64,000 nt of DNA from Lachnospiraceae bacterium (GTDB lineage: Bacteria; Bacillota; Clostridia; Lachnospirales; Lachnospiraceae), in assembly GCA_910575605.1 (NCBI GenBank), contig CAJTEW010000015.1, forward strand, positions 1 to 64,000. Direction: 5' to 3'. The notes beneath the pieces were generated by a model, which was given only the letters and a program-made list of their open reading frames with translations, was not told the origin of the DNA and searched no databases. Positions 1 to 8,100 of this stretch are shown here, in pieces (position 1 is the first letter of the stretch; each line of letters opens with the position of its first letter). Made by a program: the position numbers and the translations under genes.

Positions 1-48
1 AGTTGAGGGGTTTTTGCACTCAAAAATACATATAGAAAAGAAAAAATA

Positions 49-103
49 CGAATCTCTCGCAGAGGACCAGGTATGAAAAACACTGATTTCTACGAGAGAT
101 TCG
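49..103. repeat. 11-bp inverted repeat (stem-loop) at the window edge
   Basis: CGAATCTCTCG (49-59) is the exact reverse complement of CGAGAGATTCG (93-103), with a 33-nt loop. No T-run follows on the + strand, so it is not a classical terminator. It could be a protein-binding site or the end of an element that starts before the window. Confidence 0.5.
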
Positions 104-155
104 CATTTTAAGATTTAGAGACTAAAAATTATCATTTCCCGATAGCCCCTTTTTA

Positions 156-173
156 ATTTTACTCCGTCCCCAA
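156..173. repeat. Partial copy of the GGGGAC palindromic repeat family
   Basis: ATTTTACTCCGTCCCCAA matches the right end of the full-length copy at 55261-55299 at all but one base. No matching left arm lies beside it, so it looks like a decayed half-element. Confidence 0.4.
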
Positions 174-254
174 CTCGGAAGTTTCTTGGAAAATAGAGAA
201 TTATGTACTATAATTTGGACATAGAATTTAATATTTTTTAGGAGGTACCGTAAC

Positions 255-935
255 ATGTCAAGAGATAATATTGTATGTAGAATTGAACACCATGCTGTTC
301 TGTTTGCGCTTTTGGCAAAATATGCAGTTACTATATGTGGGAAAAGGGGCGAAGAGGCGATACAGAAAGGAATGATAGTTTACGGCAATGAGCGGGGCGC
401 CCGGATGGCGGCGAATGCCCTTGCCAGAGGTGACGAGCTGACAACTATGACGAGTCAGGCATATGGTGAGTGGAAGCCGGATTATGAGGGGCAGATGGAG
501 TTCGGGCAGCTCCGCCTGGAGCCAACATTTCAGACCTATATTACAAAATGCGCATGGTGTGATGCGTGGAAGAAGCATAGTCTTCTGGAGTATGGGAAGC
601 TTTATTGTGTAAATGTAGATAAAGCTGTGTACCAAGGGTTCCGTTCGGATTTTGTCTGTACTCCGATGGCAGCAGCATTAAGCTGGGGCGGCAGCAGGTG
701 CGAATTTGACTGGGGACATCCTATTTCCGAGGAGGAGGCAGAGGAGCTTGCACGAAAAAAGAAGGAATTAGGGACCTCATGTATGAAAGATTTTAATTAT
801 CACACGTCGCATTTAAAAAATACCATTGGAAGGACGCTGACAGAAGAGTTTGGAGAGGACGGAAAAAAAGCGGTAGAACTGGCTCTGGAGGAATATGCGG
901 ACATCTTTGGACGGGAATATATGGAGATACTGTAG
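255..935 (+). CDS. L-2-amino-thiazoline-4-carboxylic acid hydrolase-like protein
   Basis: A 226-aa soluble protein without signal peptide or membrane segment; GGAGG at 241-245 supports the ATG. The N-terminal helical part (KYAVTICGKRGEEAIQKG, then NERGARMA) and the later CAWCDAW and FDWGHP stretches resemble the ATC-hydrolase-like family, whose founder opens a thiazoline ring during L-cysteine formation. Most clostridial members have no tested function, so the family call is from memory of its motifs and the substrate is open. It stands alone, followed at once by a response-regulator remnant. A real gene is near certain; the enzymatic role is a guess. Confidence 0.6.
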   Translation: MSRDNIVCRIEHHAVLFALLAKYAVTICGKRGEEAIQKGMIVYGNERGARMAANALARGDELTTMTSQAYGEWKPDYEGQMEFGQLRLEPTFQTYITKCAWCDAWKKHSLLEYGKLYCVNVDKAVYQGFRSDFVCTPMAAALSWGGSRCEFDWGHPISEEEAEELARKKKELGTSCMKDFNYHTSHLKNTIGRTLTEEFGEDGKKAVELALEEYADIFGREYMEIL

Positions 936-936
936 A

Positions 937-1068
937 ATGCTGATTTAGATTGTAGAGGACGACCGGGCGCTGCGGGAGGGCATCGCGCTGGCATTAAAGG
1001 AGCCGGGTGTGGAGTTTATTCAGAGTGGCAGGGCAAGCGTGGTGGAACGGATGAGAGGAGCGGAATAG
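937..1068 (+). pseudogene. Truncated response-regulator receiver remnant
   Basis: Reading from ATG 937 gives M-L-I-stop-I-V-E-D-D-R-A-L-R-E-G-I-A-L-A-L-K-E, the classical start of a CheY/OmpR receiver domain (ILIVEDD with the acidic pair). The fourth codon is TAG (946-948), and the frame loses receiver similarity after about 25 codons before ending at TAG 1066-1068. The phosphoacceptor region and DNA-binding domain are absent. A palindromic repeat begins 10 bp later, so a deletion or insertion at the repeat may have removed the rest. Confidence 0.7.
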
Positions 1069-1077
1069 GCTGATGTT

Positions 1078-1154
1078 GGGGACGGGGTATTTTTAAAAAG
1101 TGCCTGTCCCCACCTGGGTTGGGGACAGGCACTTTTTAAAAATACCCCGTCCCC
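1078..1154. repeat. 34-bp perfect inverted repeat of the GGGGAC family
   Basis: Arms 1078-1111 and 1121-1154 are exact reverse complements around a 9-nt loop. Each arm is bounded by GGGGAC-type ends and contains TATTTTTAAAAAGTGCC. It separates the response-regulator remnant from the type VII secretion promoter. The hairpin could terminate transcription in both directions, but related copies elsewhere in the window show that it is a dispersed repeat rather than a one-off terminator. Confidence 0.9.
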
Positions 1155-1177
1155 GACAGAAACTTACGATTTATTTA

Positions 1178-1206
1178 TTGACAAAACACGCGGTTTATTA
1201 TATGAT
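1178..1206 (+). promoter_or_regulatory. Sigma-A-type promoter of the type VII secretion operon
   Basis: TTGACA (1178-1183), a 17-nt spacer and TATGAT (1201-1206): a near-consensus vegetative promoter. It gives a leader of about 150 nt before the first gene. It lies 23 bp after the palindromic repeat. Confidence 0.8.
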
Positions 1207-1224
1207 ACAACTCACATACATATA

Positions 1225-1238
1225 GTGTTGTTCAACAC
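1225..1238. promoter_or_regulatory. Palindrome just after the predicted start of the T7SS transcript
   Basis: GTGTTG-TT-CAACAC is a perfect 6-bp inverted repeat at roughly +13 to +26 of the predicted transcript. The position suits an operator for a repressor, or a small 5' hairpin. No cognate regulator is encoded beside it. Confidence 0.35.
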
Positions 1239-1360
1239 GTTATATGGATCTTATTTATTCATGTTAGATTTAACTTAGTCTATGTTGAAGGTTATCATCT
1301 GATACTTTCAGCTCGCTAAAAACCCATGTGAATGTAAACTTAAAATGAAGGGAGGAAGGA

Positions 1361-3103
1361 ATGAAGCACAAAGGAATAATGTTATTTTTTGTTCTTGCTG
1401 TAGGAGCAGCTTTTTTTGCAGTGGGAATCCAAATTGGTAGTTCATGTTCTGCTGCGAATGGGCAGGTATATGCCGTGCCTGATAAGAGGATGCGGGAGGA
1501 ATCTGGGAAAATTGCAGTTGTGAATCTGGATGAGGGGGTGACTGTAAATGGCAAGAGAGTTAATTATGCTGAAAAACTGTCAAGGTTTCCTGGCACGGAA
1601 TTTGAATATGCATCTCTGGAGGCTGCAAGAACCGGGCTTGAGTCAGGAAAATATGGGGCGTATGTCATTATCCCTGCAGTTTTCTCACAGAATGTGGAGA
1701 GCATTAATTCTTCGCCGCAGGTGTCAGAGCTTGAGTATGCAGTCAACCAATCATTTTCTGCAAGGAAGCAGTATGAGTTTTTGTACCTTGCACTAAGCTA
1801 TGCGGAATCTTTAAACAATAATGTAAGCTATATGTATGTGAATAATATTTTAAAGGAGTTTCACGAAGCACAGGATAGTGCGGGAGTTGTTATGGAAAAT
1901 GATTTGAAGGATACAAAAGCCATTGAGAGTATAGAGGTTCAGGATTTAGTGGCATTAGTAGAAATGCCGGAGATGCATGAGAAGGAAAATAAGACAGAAA
2001 TGTTAGATATTTCCGAATATGTAGTAAAGGATAACGCTCTGACAGCAGCTCTTGATGAGGAGTATCAAAAAAGAGTTTTTGATATTCAAGAGGAGATTAT
2101 TTCCCTTGGGGCGCAAGGTTCTTTTCTGCATGAAAGCCTTAATGACTTGCTGAATCAGATGCCACAGATTGATGTTACAGTGGATGAAAAGGGCGTGGAT
2201 ATTATAGAGCAGGCAGAAGGAAAGCTTAGGGCAGAGCTTTGCAGACAGATTGTTAAGACAGAGTATAAGGAAAGAATTGTAGAATGCCTGACGAAGCTTA
2301 GGGAAGTATATTTAGAGGAAAAAGATAATTCAGGGGACAGCTTGGGGGAGGAATATGACAGTGAGGTGCCCGTGGAGCTCATTCAGGAGATAGAAGCTCT
2401 TCTTGAAGAACTGGAAAATGTGGATGAGCCGGACATTGACGGAGTCTGTGAGCTTGTAGAAAAAGAATATGCTGTTCCTATAAAGGCAAATGTAGATGAG
2501 GCGCAAAATATCCTTCAACAAAGATATGAGGAAGAAAAAATGCTGGTTGCAGAATATAATAAGAGACTTATGGAGTTTTGTCCGCAGATAGAGGAAGAAT
2601 TTCTTTCACAGAGTATACAGGATTTGTCTCAGAATCATACAGCTATGCAGGAGGCTCTTAAGGAAAATAATCAGGCATATATGGAGTATGCGAGGGAAGC
2701 GTATACTTCTGCCAGTGAGGAGGCAGATAAGCTTAGAAGTTATGTAGAACAACTAAAAAAAGAGACAGATGCGGCTGTTGAAAGTGGGCTTAAGGAAGCA
2801 AAAAAGATAAAAGAAGAAACTAGCCTGTCTAATAAGAGCATTTTGGCTGACTTTTCATCGAAGCTTCCCTATACAAGGCTTGGTGGTGCAGAGTATGAGA
2901 GAGTTTACCGCTTTATTGCAAATCCTCTTGCCACCGTGGACTGGTCTTTGGGCAGGGCAGAAAGTACGGATAAAGAAAATGTAGTGGAAAAGGGAAAACG
3001 AAAAGGGCTGTCCATGCTGACAATGATGTGTATTGTGATGGGAATTTTGATTTTAGCACTGGTTCTGCAAATATATTTTTATACAAGGAGGAAAAAACGA
3101 TGA
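1361..3103 (+). CDS. esaA: EsaA-like type VII secretion membrane protein
   Basis: A 580-aa protein with one N-terminal membrane segment (about residues 5-27), then IAVVNLDEGVTVNGKRVNY, typical of the extracellular domain of EsaA/YueB and Pip-like proteins. A long acidic coiled-coil region follows, then one C-terminal membrane segment (about 550-574) and a basic tail. Staphylococcal EsaA is about 1000 aa with several C-terminal membrane helices, so this is a compact version. In T7SSb it is a structural subunit spanning the envelope. GGGAGG precedes the ATG. It overlaps the WXG100 gene by 4 bp and leads the operon. Confidence 0.7.
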   Translation: MKHKGIMLFFVLAVGAAFFAVGIQIGSSCSAANGQVYAVPDKRMREESGKIAVVNLDEGVTVNGKRVNYAEKLSRFPGTEFEYASLEAARTGLESGKYGAYVIIPAVFSQNVESINSSPQVSELEYAVNQSFSARKQYEFLYLALSYAESLNNNVSYMYVNNILKEFHEAQDSAGVVMENDLKDTKAIESIEVQDLVALVEMPEMHEKENKTEMLDISEYVVKDNALTAALDEEYQKRVFDIQEEIISLGAQGSFLHESLNDLLNQMPQIDVTVDEKGVDIIEQAEGKLRAELCRQIVKTEYKERIVECLTKLREVYLEEKDNSGDSLGEEYDSEVPVELIQEIEALLEELENVDEPDIDGVCELVEKEYAVPIKANVDEAQNILQQRYEEEKMLVAEYNKRLMEFCPQIEEEFLSQSIQDLSQNHTAMQEALKENNQAYMEYAREAYTSASEEADKLRSYVEQLKKETDAAVESGLKEAKKIKEETSLSNKSILADFSSKLPYTRLGGAEYERVYRFIANPLATVDWSLGRAESTDKENVVEKGKRKGLSMLTMMCIVMGILILALVLQIYFYTRRKKR

Positions 3104-3393
3104 GTATCAGGATGAACACAGAGGATGTTATTGCAAGAGGACATGAGATTGGAAGCCATATTGAGGATGTTACAGCGCTTCAGACTTATCTGAATGATGT
3201 TGTAAATCATCAGCTGCCGGAGCTGTGGGAGGGAAGCGGATATGAGGGATTTGCGGCTAGGGTTGCTGAGATGGCGCCGTCTTTTGAAGCCATGCGGGAT
3301 TTAATTAGCTCCATTGGACGAGGAGTTATCACAAATGCCCAGCAATATGCTGAATTTGACAGGTCAGCAGGCTCTATGAACCGGGGATTTTAG
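3100..3393 (+). CDS. esxA: WXG100 family secreted protein (EsxA-like)
   Basis: A 97-aa helical hairpin protein with the WXG turn as LWEGSGYEGF near the middle, which is the hallmark of EsxA/ESAT-6-type T7SS substrates. The start at 3100 follows AAGGAGG at 3085-3091 and overlaps the stop of the EsaA-like gene as ATGA; an upstream in-frame ATG at 3028 would lie inside that gene and has no ribosome site. Such proteins are exported as dimers and are needed for a functional channel. The position between esaA and essA-like genes supports a core rather than an accessory role. Confidence 0.88.
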   Translation: MSIRMNTEDVIARGHEIGSHIEDVTALQTYLNDVVNHQLPELWEGSGYEGFAARVAEMAPSFEAMRDLISSIGRGVITNAQQYAEFDRSAGSMNRGF

Positions 3394-3395
3394 AT

Positions 3396-3809
3396 GTGAA
3401 AAGCAGTGATATTGGCCTTGACCCTGATATTTTTGACAGCGGAAACAATGGACAGATACCATTGAGTGATTTGTATACTCTTTCTGTATTTGCAGAGGAT
3501 GTGGAGCAAAGAGCAGCGGAGGGGAAGAGGAAAGAAAAAGAAAATCTTGAAGAGCTCAGGCATAATCTTTTCCAGAAAAGCAAAGAGAGGGAGACTGAAA
3601 AACTGAAGAAGATACACAAGCAGATTTTTCAGACTGTGCCAATGTTTGTGGAAACAGAAGAACTAAAGAGGGCAGAAAGGATAGAAGAACCAGAAGAGGT
3701 ACAGAGTGTATTCTTAATGGCAGAAACTGCCGCTGTCGTGCTTATAGTTTTCTTTCTAGCATATGAGAAAAAGAGAATGAAGCTAATAAAAAAGAGAAAG
3801 AGAAGGTAA
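3396..3809 (+). CDS. essA: EssA-like single-pass T7SS membrane protein
   Basis: A 137-aa protein starting with GTG (an ATG at 3394 would hit a stop at once). It has a charged helical body (residues 35-100), one membrane segment near the C terminus (about 104-123) and a very basic tail ending KKRKRR. Length, C-terminal membrane helix and position between WXG100 and EsaB genes fit EssA/YueC, a small T7SSb membrane component. Sequence similarity is weak to the eye, so the name rests mainly on topology and gene order. Its stop overlaps the next start by 1 bp. Confidence 0.55.
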   Translation: MKSSDIGLDPDIFDSGNNGQIPLSDLYTLSVFAEDVEQRAAEGKRKEKENLEELRHNLFQKSKERETEKLKKIHKQIFQTVPMFVETEELKRAERIEEPEEVQSVFLMAETAAVVLIVFFLAYEKKRMKLIKKRKRR

Positions 3810-4042
3810 TGGAAATGATGCTGACTGTTAAGGTAGGAAAAGAGAAGCAAGATATCATCATAAAACCGGATCAGCAGGTACAGGAGGTCTGCCGCTGTCT
3901 GTTTGAGAACGGCTGTTTTTCGCTGACATGGAAGGAGGAGATGCAGGTATATTCTATGCGTCAGAAAGCGTATATTAACCCTGCGCTAACCTTTATGCAG
4001 GGCAGTATTTATAATGGGGATATTCTATTATTGTATATGTAA
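3809..4042 (+). CDS. esaB: EsaB/YukD ubiquitin-like T7SS protein
   Basis: A 77-aa cytosolic protein with the short beta-rich pattern of a ubiquitin-like fold: LTVKVGKEKQDIIIKPDQQV at the start and GDILLLYM at the end. EsaB/YukD is a conserved small component of T7SSb, in S. aureus thought to regulate the system or bind the secretion complex. ATG 3809 overlaps the preceding stop. The gene sits directly before essB, as in many Firmicutes loci. Confidence 0.75.
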   Translation: MEMMLTVKVGKEKQDIIIKPDQQVQEVCRCLFENGCFSLTWKEEMQVYSMRQKAYINPALTFMQGSIYNGDILLLYM

Positions 4043-4077
4043 TGCCGTAGCGGATAGGGAAAGGGGAGATAAGGGAC

Positions 4078-5196
4078 ATGAGAATCAGAATACAAAAGAA
4101 TGACATAGCGGCTAAAACGGCCTATGATTTCAGACGGCTGGAGGAAAAAAGCCATCTTTTTCTCCCCTGCAGGATAGAGGAGGAAAAGGAAGCAGTTTCT
4201 ATAAGCTTTGATTTGCAGGGAATGAAGTCTTTTGAAGAGCTTAAAGGTGAAGATATTTATATAAAGCTGCGGGCGCTGCTCGCGGCCGGTGAGCTCAAAG
4301 AAGTATACCGAAAATATGAGTTCCCACTGGAGCCGGGGAATTTGTATTACGATATTCTTTGCAGAGTAAAGGTAAAGCAAAGAGATATTATTCTATCTGG
4401 CGGGAAAAACAGAATGAAATACTTTTTAAAACAATACCAGGCATTAATTATATATATTTTGGAAGGAATACGGACCTATGAGGATTACCTATATGCCAGC
4501 CGGGAGCTTTTGAAGGCTGACCATAAGCTTGTAATGCTTTTAGAGCCAGAAACCGTTCAGGAGGAGAGAAGAATTTTATTAGAATACTACATAAACCTTC
4601 AGGAGGAGGAGAGAAACACAACAAGAAGAGTAAACTGTAAGAAATATAAATGGCTTATCAGGTACAGTGGAATATCTGTAATATTACTGATATTGCTTTT
4701 AACAGCGTCAGTCTACAGCTTTGGATGGCATATGCCCAGGCAGAAGCTGCTTGTTGAGGCAGGAGAGGCTTATATTAAAAAGGATTACACAGATATGATT
4801 AATGCGCTTGGCAGATTTCAGGCAGCAGAACTTGATCGTACATATAAATATATGCTTGCTGCAGCATATATTAAGGGGCAGGCTGTAGATACCTTCAGTG
4901 TCAGAGATAAGGAAGCAATTCTAAGTAAGGTTACATGGCAGTCTAATGAAAATATACTGGAGTACTGGATTCATTTGGGGCGTCTTGAGATAAAGGAGGC
5001 AGAAAATCTTGCTATGAAACTCTCGGATGATCAGCTTTTACTATATGCCTACATGCATGAGCTGCGTCAGGTAGAGGATGCTGTGGAATTATCCGGTGAG
5101 GAAAAAAGAAAGAAAAAGCAGGAGCTGCTAAAAGAAATTGAAGCGCTGGCAGAAGGGCTTGGTATTTCTTATGGAGATGAGGCAGGAGAAGACTAG
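4078..5196 (+). CDS. essB: EssB/YukC T7SS membrane pseudokinase
   Basis: 372 aa. The N-terminal ~185 residues show the pseudokinase-like pattern of EssB (LFLPCRIEEEKEAVSISFDL, EDYLYASRELL). One membrane helix lies at about 193-215 (VILLILLLTASVYSF), followed by an extracytoplasmic helical-repeat domain (IKKDYTDMINAL, then LDRTYKYMLAAAYIKGQAV). EssB bridges the secretion ATPase and EsaA in the T7SSb membrane complex. It is separated from essC by only 2 bp, so the two are co-translated. Confidence 0.85.
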   Translation: MRIRIQKNDIAAKTAYDFRRLEEKSHLFLPCRIEEEKEAVSISFDLQGMKSFEELKGEDIYIKLRALLAAGELKEVYRKYEFPLEPGNLYYDILCRVKVKQRDIILSGGKNRMKYFLKQYQALIIYILEGIRTYEDYLYASRELLKADHKLVMLLEPETVQEERRILLEYYINLQEEERNTTRRVNCKKYKWLIRYSGISVILLILLLTASVYSFGWHMPRQKLLVEAGEAYIKKDYTDMINALGRFQAAELDRTYKYMLAAAYIKGQAVDTFSVRDKEAILSKVTWQSNENILEYWIHLGRLEIKEAENLAMKLSDDQLLLYAYMHELRQVEDAVELSGEEKRKKKQELLKEIEALAEGLGISYGDEAGED

Positions 5197-5198
5197 GA

Positions 5199-8100
5199 GT
5201 GGAAAAACATATTTTTGGAAGAGAAGAGAATATAACGATTTCAGCAGGCACAGAGGCCGTGTTACGTATATCGGGATTAAAAAGCAGACTTTATATCAGA
5301 GGAATGAAAGGCTATGCTGACACGGGAAAAGGAGAGCCAATGTACCAAAACAGGAAGAAACTTATGTCCGGAGAATTTTCTATAGAACCAGGGGACTTTA
5401 TGGAATTAAGGGGCATAAAAGTTGAGGTGTGGGAGGAGCATATTGCTGTTTCTGGACCATTAGAAAAGTATACAACGACCTTGCTAGAGCAGTCTCCGAA
5501 AGGAAAACCCTTTGAAGAATTTCCGGTCTATAAGCGTTCGCCGCGGTTTCTAAAAGATGTATGTTCTGAAAAAATATCAGTAGAGCTTCCCAGGAGAAAT
5601 GAAATACAGAAAAAAACAGGACTTCTTATGACGGTTCTTCCGCCCATTGGAATGTTTGTGGTGACGGCAGCAGCAGGGCTTCTTATGGGGCGGGGAATTT
5701 ACATGATGATGACTGCGATGGCTACAATAATGACTGCTCTATTTTCTGGGGTAAGATATTTTGATGATTGGAAGGGGATGAAAAAAAGGCGTCAAGAAAG
5801 AGGAAGAAAATATATTTCATATTTATGGCAGCGCCAGAGGGAAATGTCTGAAGCCTACCTCTTGGAGCAGGGGGTATATGAAAGCCAGTATCCAGATATG
5901 AAGGAAATCAGTAGAATGGTAAGAGAATACAACAGCCGTATCTATGAACGAATTTCTTCTGATGAGGATTTTCTTACAGTGTCAGTGGGAAGCTATGAAG
6001 GAAAGACTGCATTTGGAATTGATTTTAAGAAGCCGGGATGGGATGTAGAGGAGGATATGCTGACAGAGCTTGCCGGGAAAATCTGCCGGAAATATTCAAC
6101 TGTCAGCAGACCTAAGATTATTGATTTGAAAAAAGCCCATCTTGGAATAGTAGGAGAGAAGTCAGCTTTGCATCAGCAGCTTTGTATACTTATTTCTCAG
6201 ACTGCATTTTTTCAGAGCTATCATGATATTCGCATAATTATAATTTATGACGAAAAATATGAAGAAGACTTTGCATGGATGCGCTGGCTTCCTCATGTAC
6301 GTATTCCGCCGGCAGATATCTGCGGAATGGTACATTCAGGGAACGGCAGAGATGTGGTTCTTGGGAGTGTGATGCAGCTGTTAAAAGAACGGGTGGCCCA
6401 TCTTGAAAATGGAGGGAAGGATAGGAGGTTTCTTCCCCATTATCTGTTTGTGATTGATGAGTCTGACTTTATTTTAAATCATGGGATTATGGAATATTTG
6501 TCTATGAATGGTGGTCTGCTTGGCTTTTCCATTATTTATACGAGCTCTTTTTTATCAAACCTTCCAGAATATATTGGAACAGTGCTGGCGTTAGAAAATT
6601 CCAGGGAAGGGACTGTGCTTCTGGAGGAAAGGGCATATAAAAAGCAGAGAATTATGCTTCTTGAGGCAGAGGGAGTGAACTTTGAGTGGCTGGCCAGGGA
6701 CATCAGCGTACTGGAGCATGAACAGGGAGTGGGAAGCTGTATTCCGGACAGTATTACATTTTTTGAGATGTATGGAGTAAAATTACCAGAGGAGCTGAAT
6801 GTAAGGAAGAGATGGGAACAAAATCAATCACATAAATCACTGGCGGTTCCGGTGGGAATGCGTTCGGCAGAGGATATTCTGTATCTAAACCTTCATGAAA
6901 GGGCACATGGACCCCATGGACTGGTGGCGGGGACAACAGGATCAGGAAAGTCGGAGTTTATACAGAGCTATATTTTATCTCTGGCAGTGAATTTCCATCC
7001 TCATGAGGCAGGGTTTCTGCTAATTGACTATAAGGGAGGCGGAATGGCAGGACTATTTGAAAAGCTTCCTCATCATCTTGGCACCATTACGAATCTGGAC
7101 GGGAGCGGAAGTATGCGGGCACTTAAGTGTGTGAAGGCAGAGCTGTCCCGCAGACAGAGACTGTTTAGAAGCTTGAACTTAAATCATATCAATGGGTATA
7201 TGAGGCTGTTTAAGGAAGGGCGGGCAGAAGAGCCGGTTCCCCATCTCTTTATTATTAGTGATGAGTTTGCAGAGCTTCGTAAAGAACAGCCTGATTTTAT
7301 GAAGGAGCTTATATCTGCAGCCCGGATCGGAAGAAGCCTGGGAGTTCATTTGATTTTGGCAACTCAGAAGCCGGCAGGGGTTGTAGACGACCAGATATGG
7401 AGCAACAGTAAGTTTAAGGTCTGCTTAAAGGTACAGGACGAAAATGACAGCAGGGAAGTTTTAAAGACACCGGATGCAGCAGGAATTACCCTGCCGGGGC
7501 GGGCATATCTGCAGGTGGGAAATAATGAAACCTATGAACTATTTCAGTCAGCCTTAAGCGGGGCAGTATATCAGGAAGCGGGGAAGGATAACGGTATATT
7601 AGATGAAAGAGTTTATGTTGTAAATGAGCTGGGGCAGGGAGAGCTGATTAACCGGGATTTGAGCGGGAAAATGGAAACATACTGTACATCAAAGACACAG
7701 CTTGAAGCTGTGACAGAGCATATTAGAGCTCTTTTTGATAAAGGGAGTGAAGTAAAGGCAAGGGGGCCGTGGCTGCCACCTTTAGGATATATGCTTATAA
7801 GCCCATATGTGGAAGGGAACTGTAAAAGGGACGGAAATGAGTCGCTGTCTGTATGTATAGGAAAAATGGATATTCCGGAATTACAAGAGCAAAAGGACCT
7901 TGTACACAGCTTTAAAGAGGAGGGAAATCTTTTGCTTACAGCTTCCAGCGGCTTTGGAAAAACAGTATTCCTGACAACAGTGCTTACAAGTCTGGCCCTT
8001 TTATATGATGTGGAGGCTTTGAATTTTTATATTCTGGATTACGGAAATAACGGATGTATGCCTCTTAAGAGGCTTCCGCATACAGCGGAATACATAACTT

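Noticed and set aside
1078-1154. Ordinary terminator or CRISPR repeat
   Set aside because: Arms are much longer than needed, copies recur at unrelated sites without spacers in regular array, and they occur inside an operon and around a promoter. A dispersed palindromic repeat is the better description.
3028-3099. Longer N terminus for the WXG100 protein from ATG 3028
   Set aside because: It would overlap the membrane helix of the EsaA-like gene and lacks a ribosome site. ATG 3100 follows AAGGAGG and gives the usual ~97-aa size.
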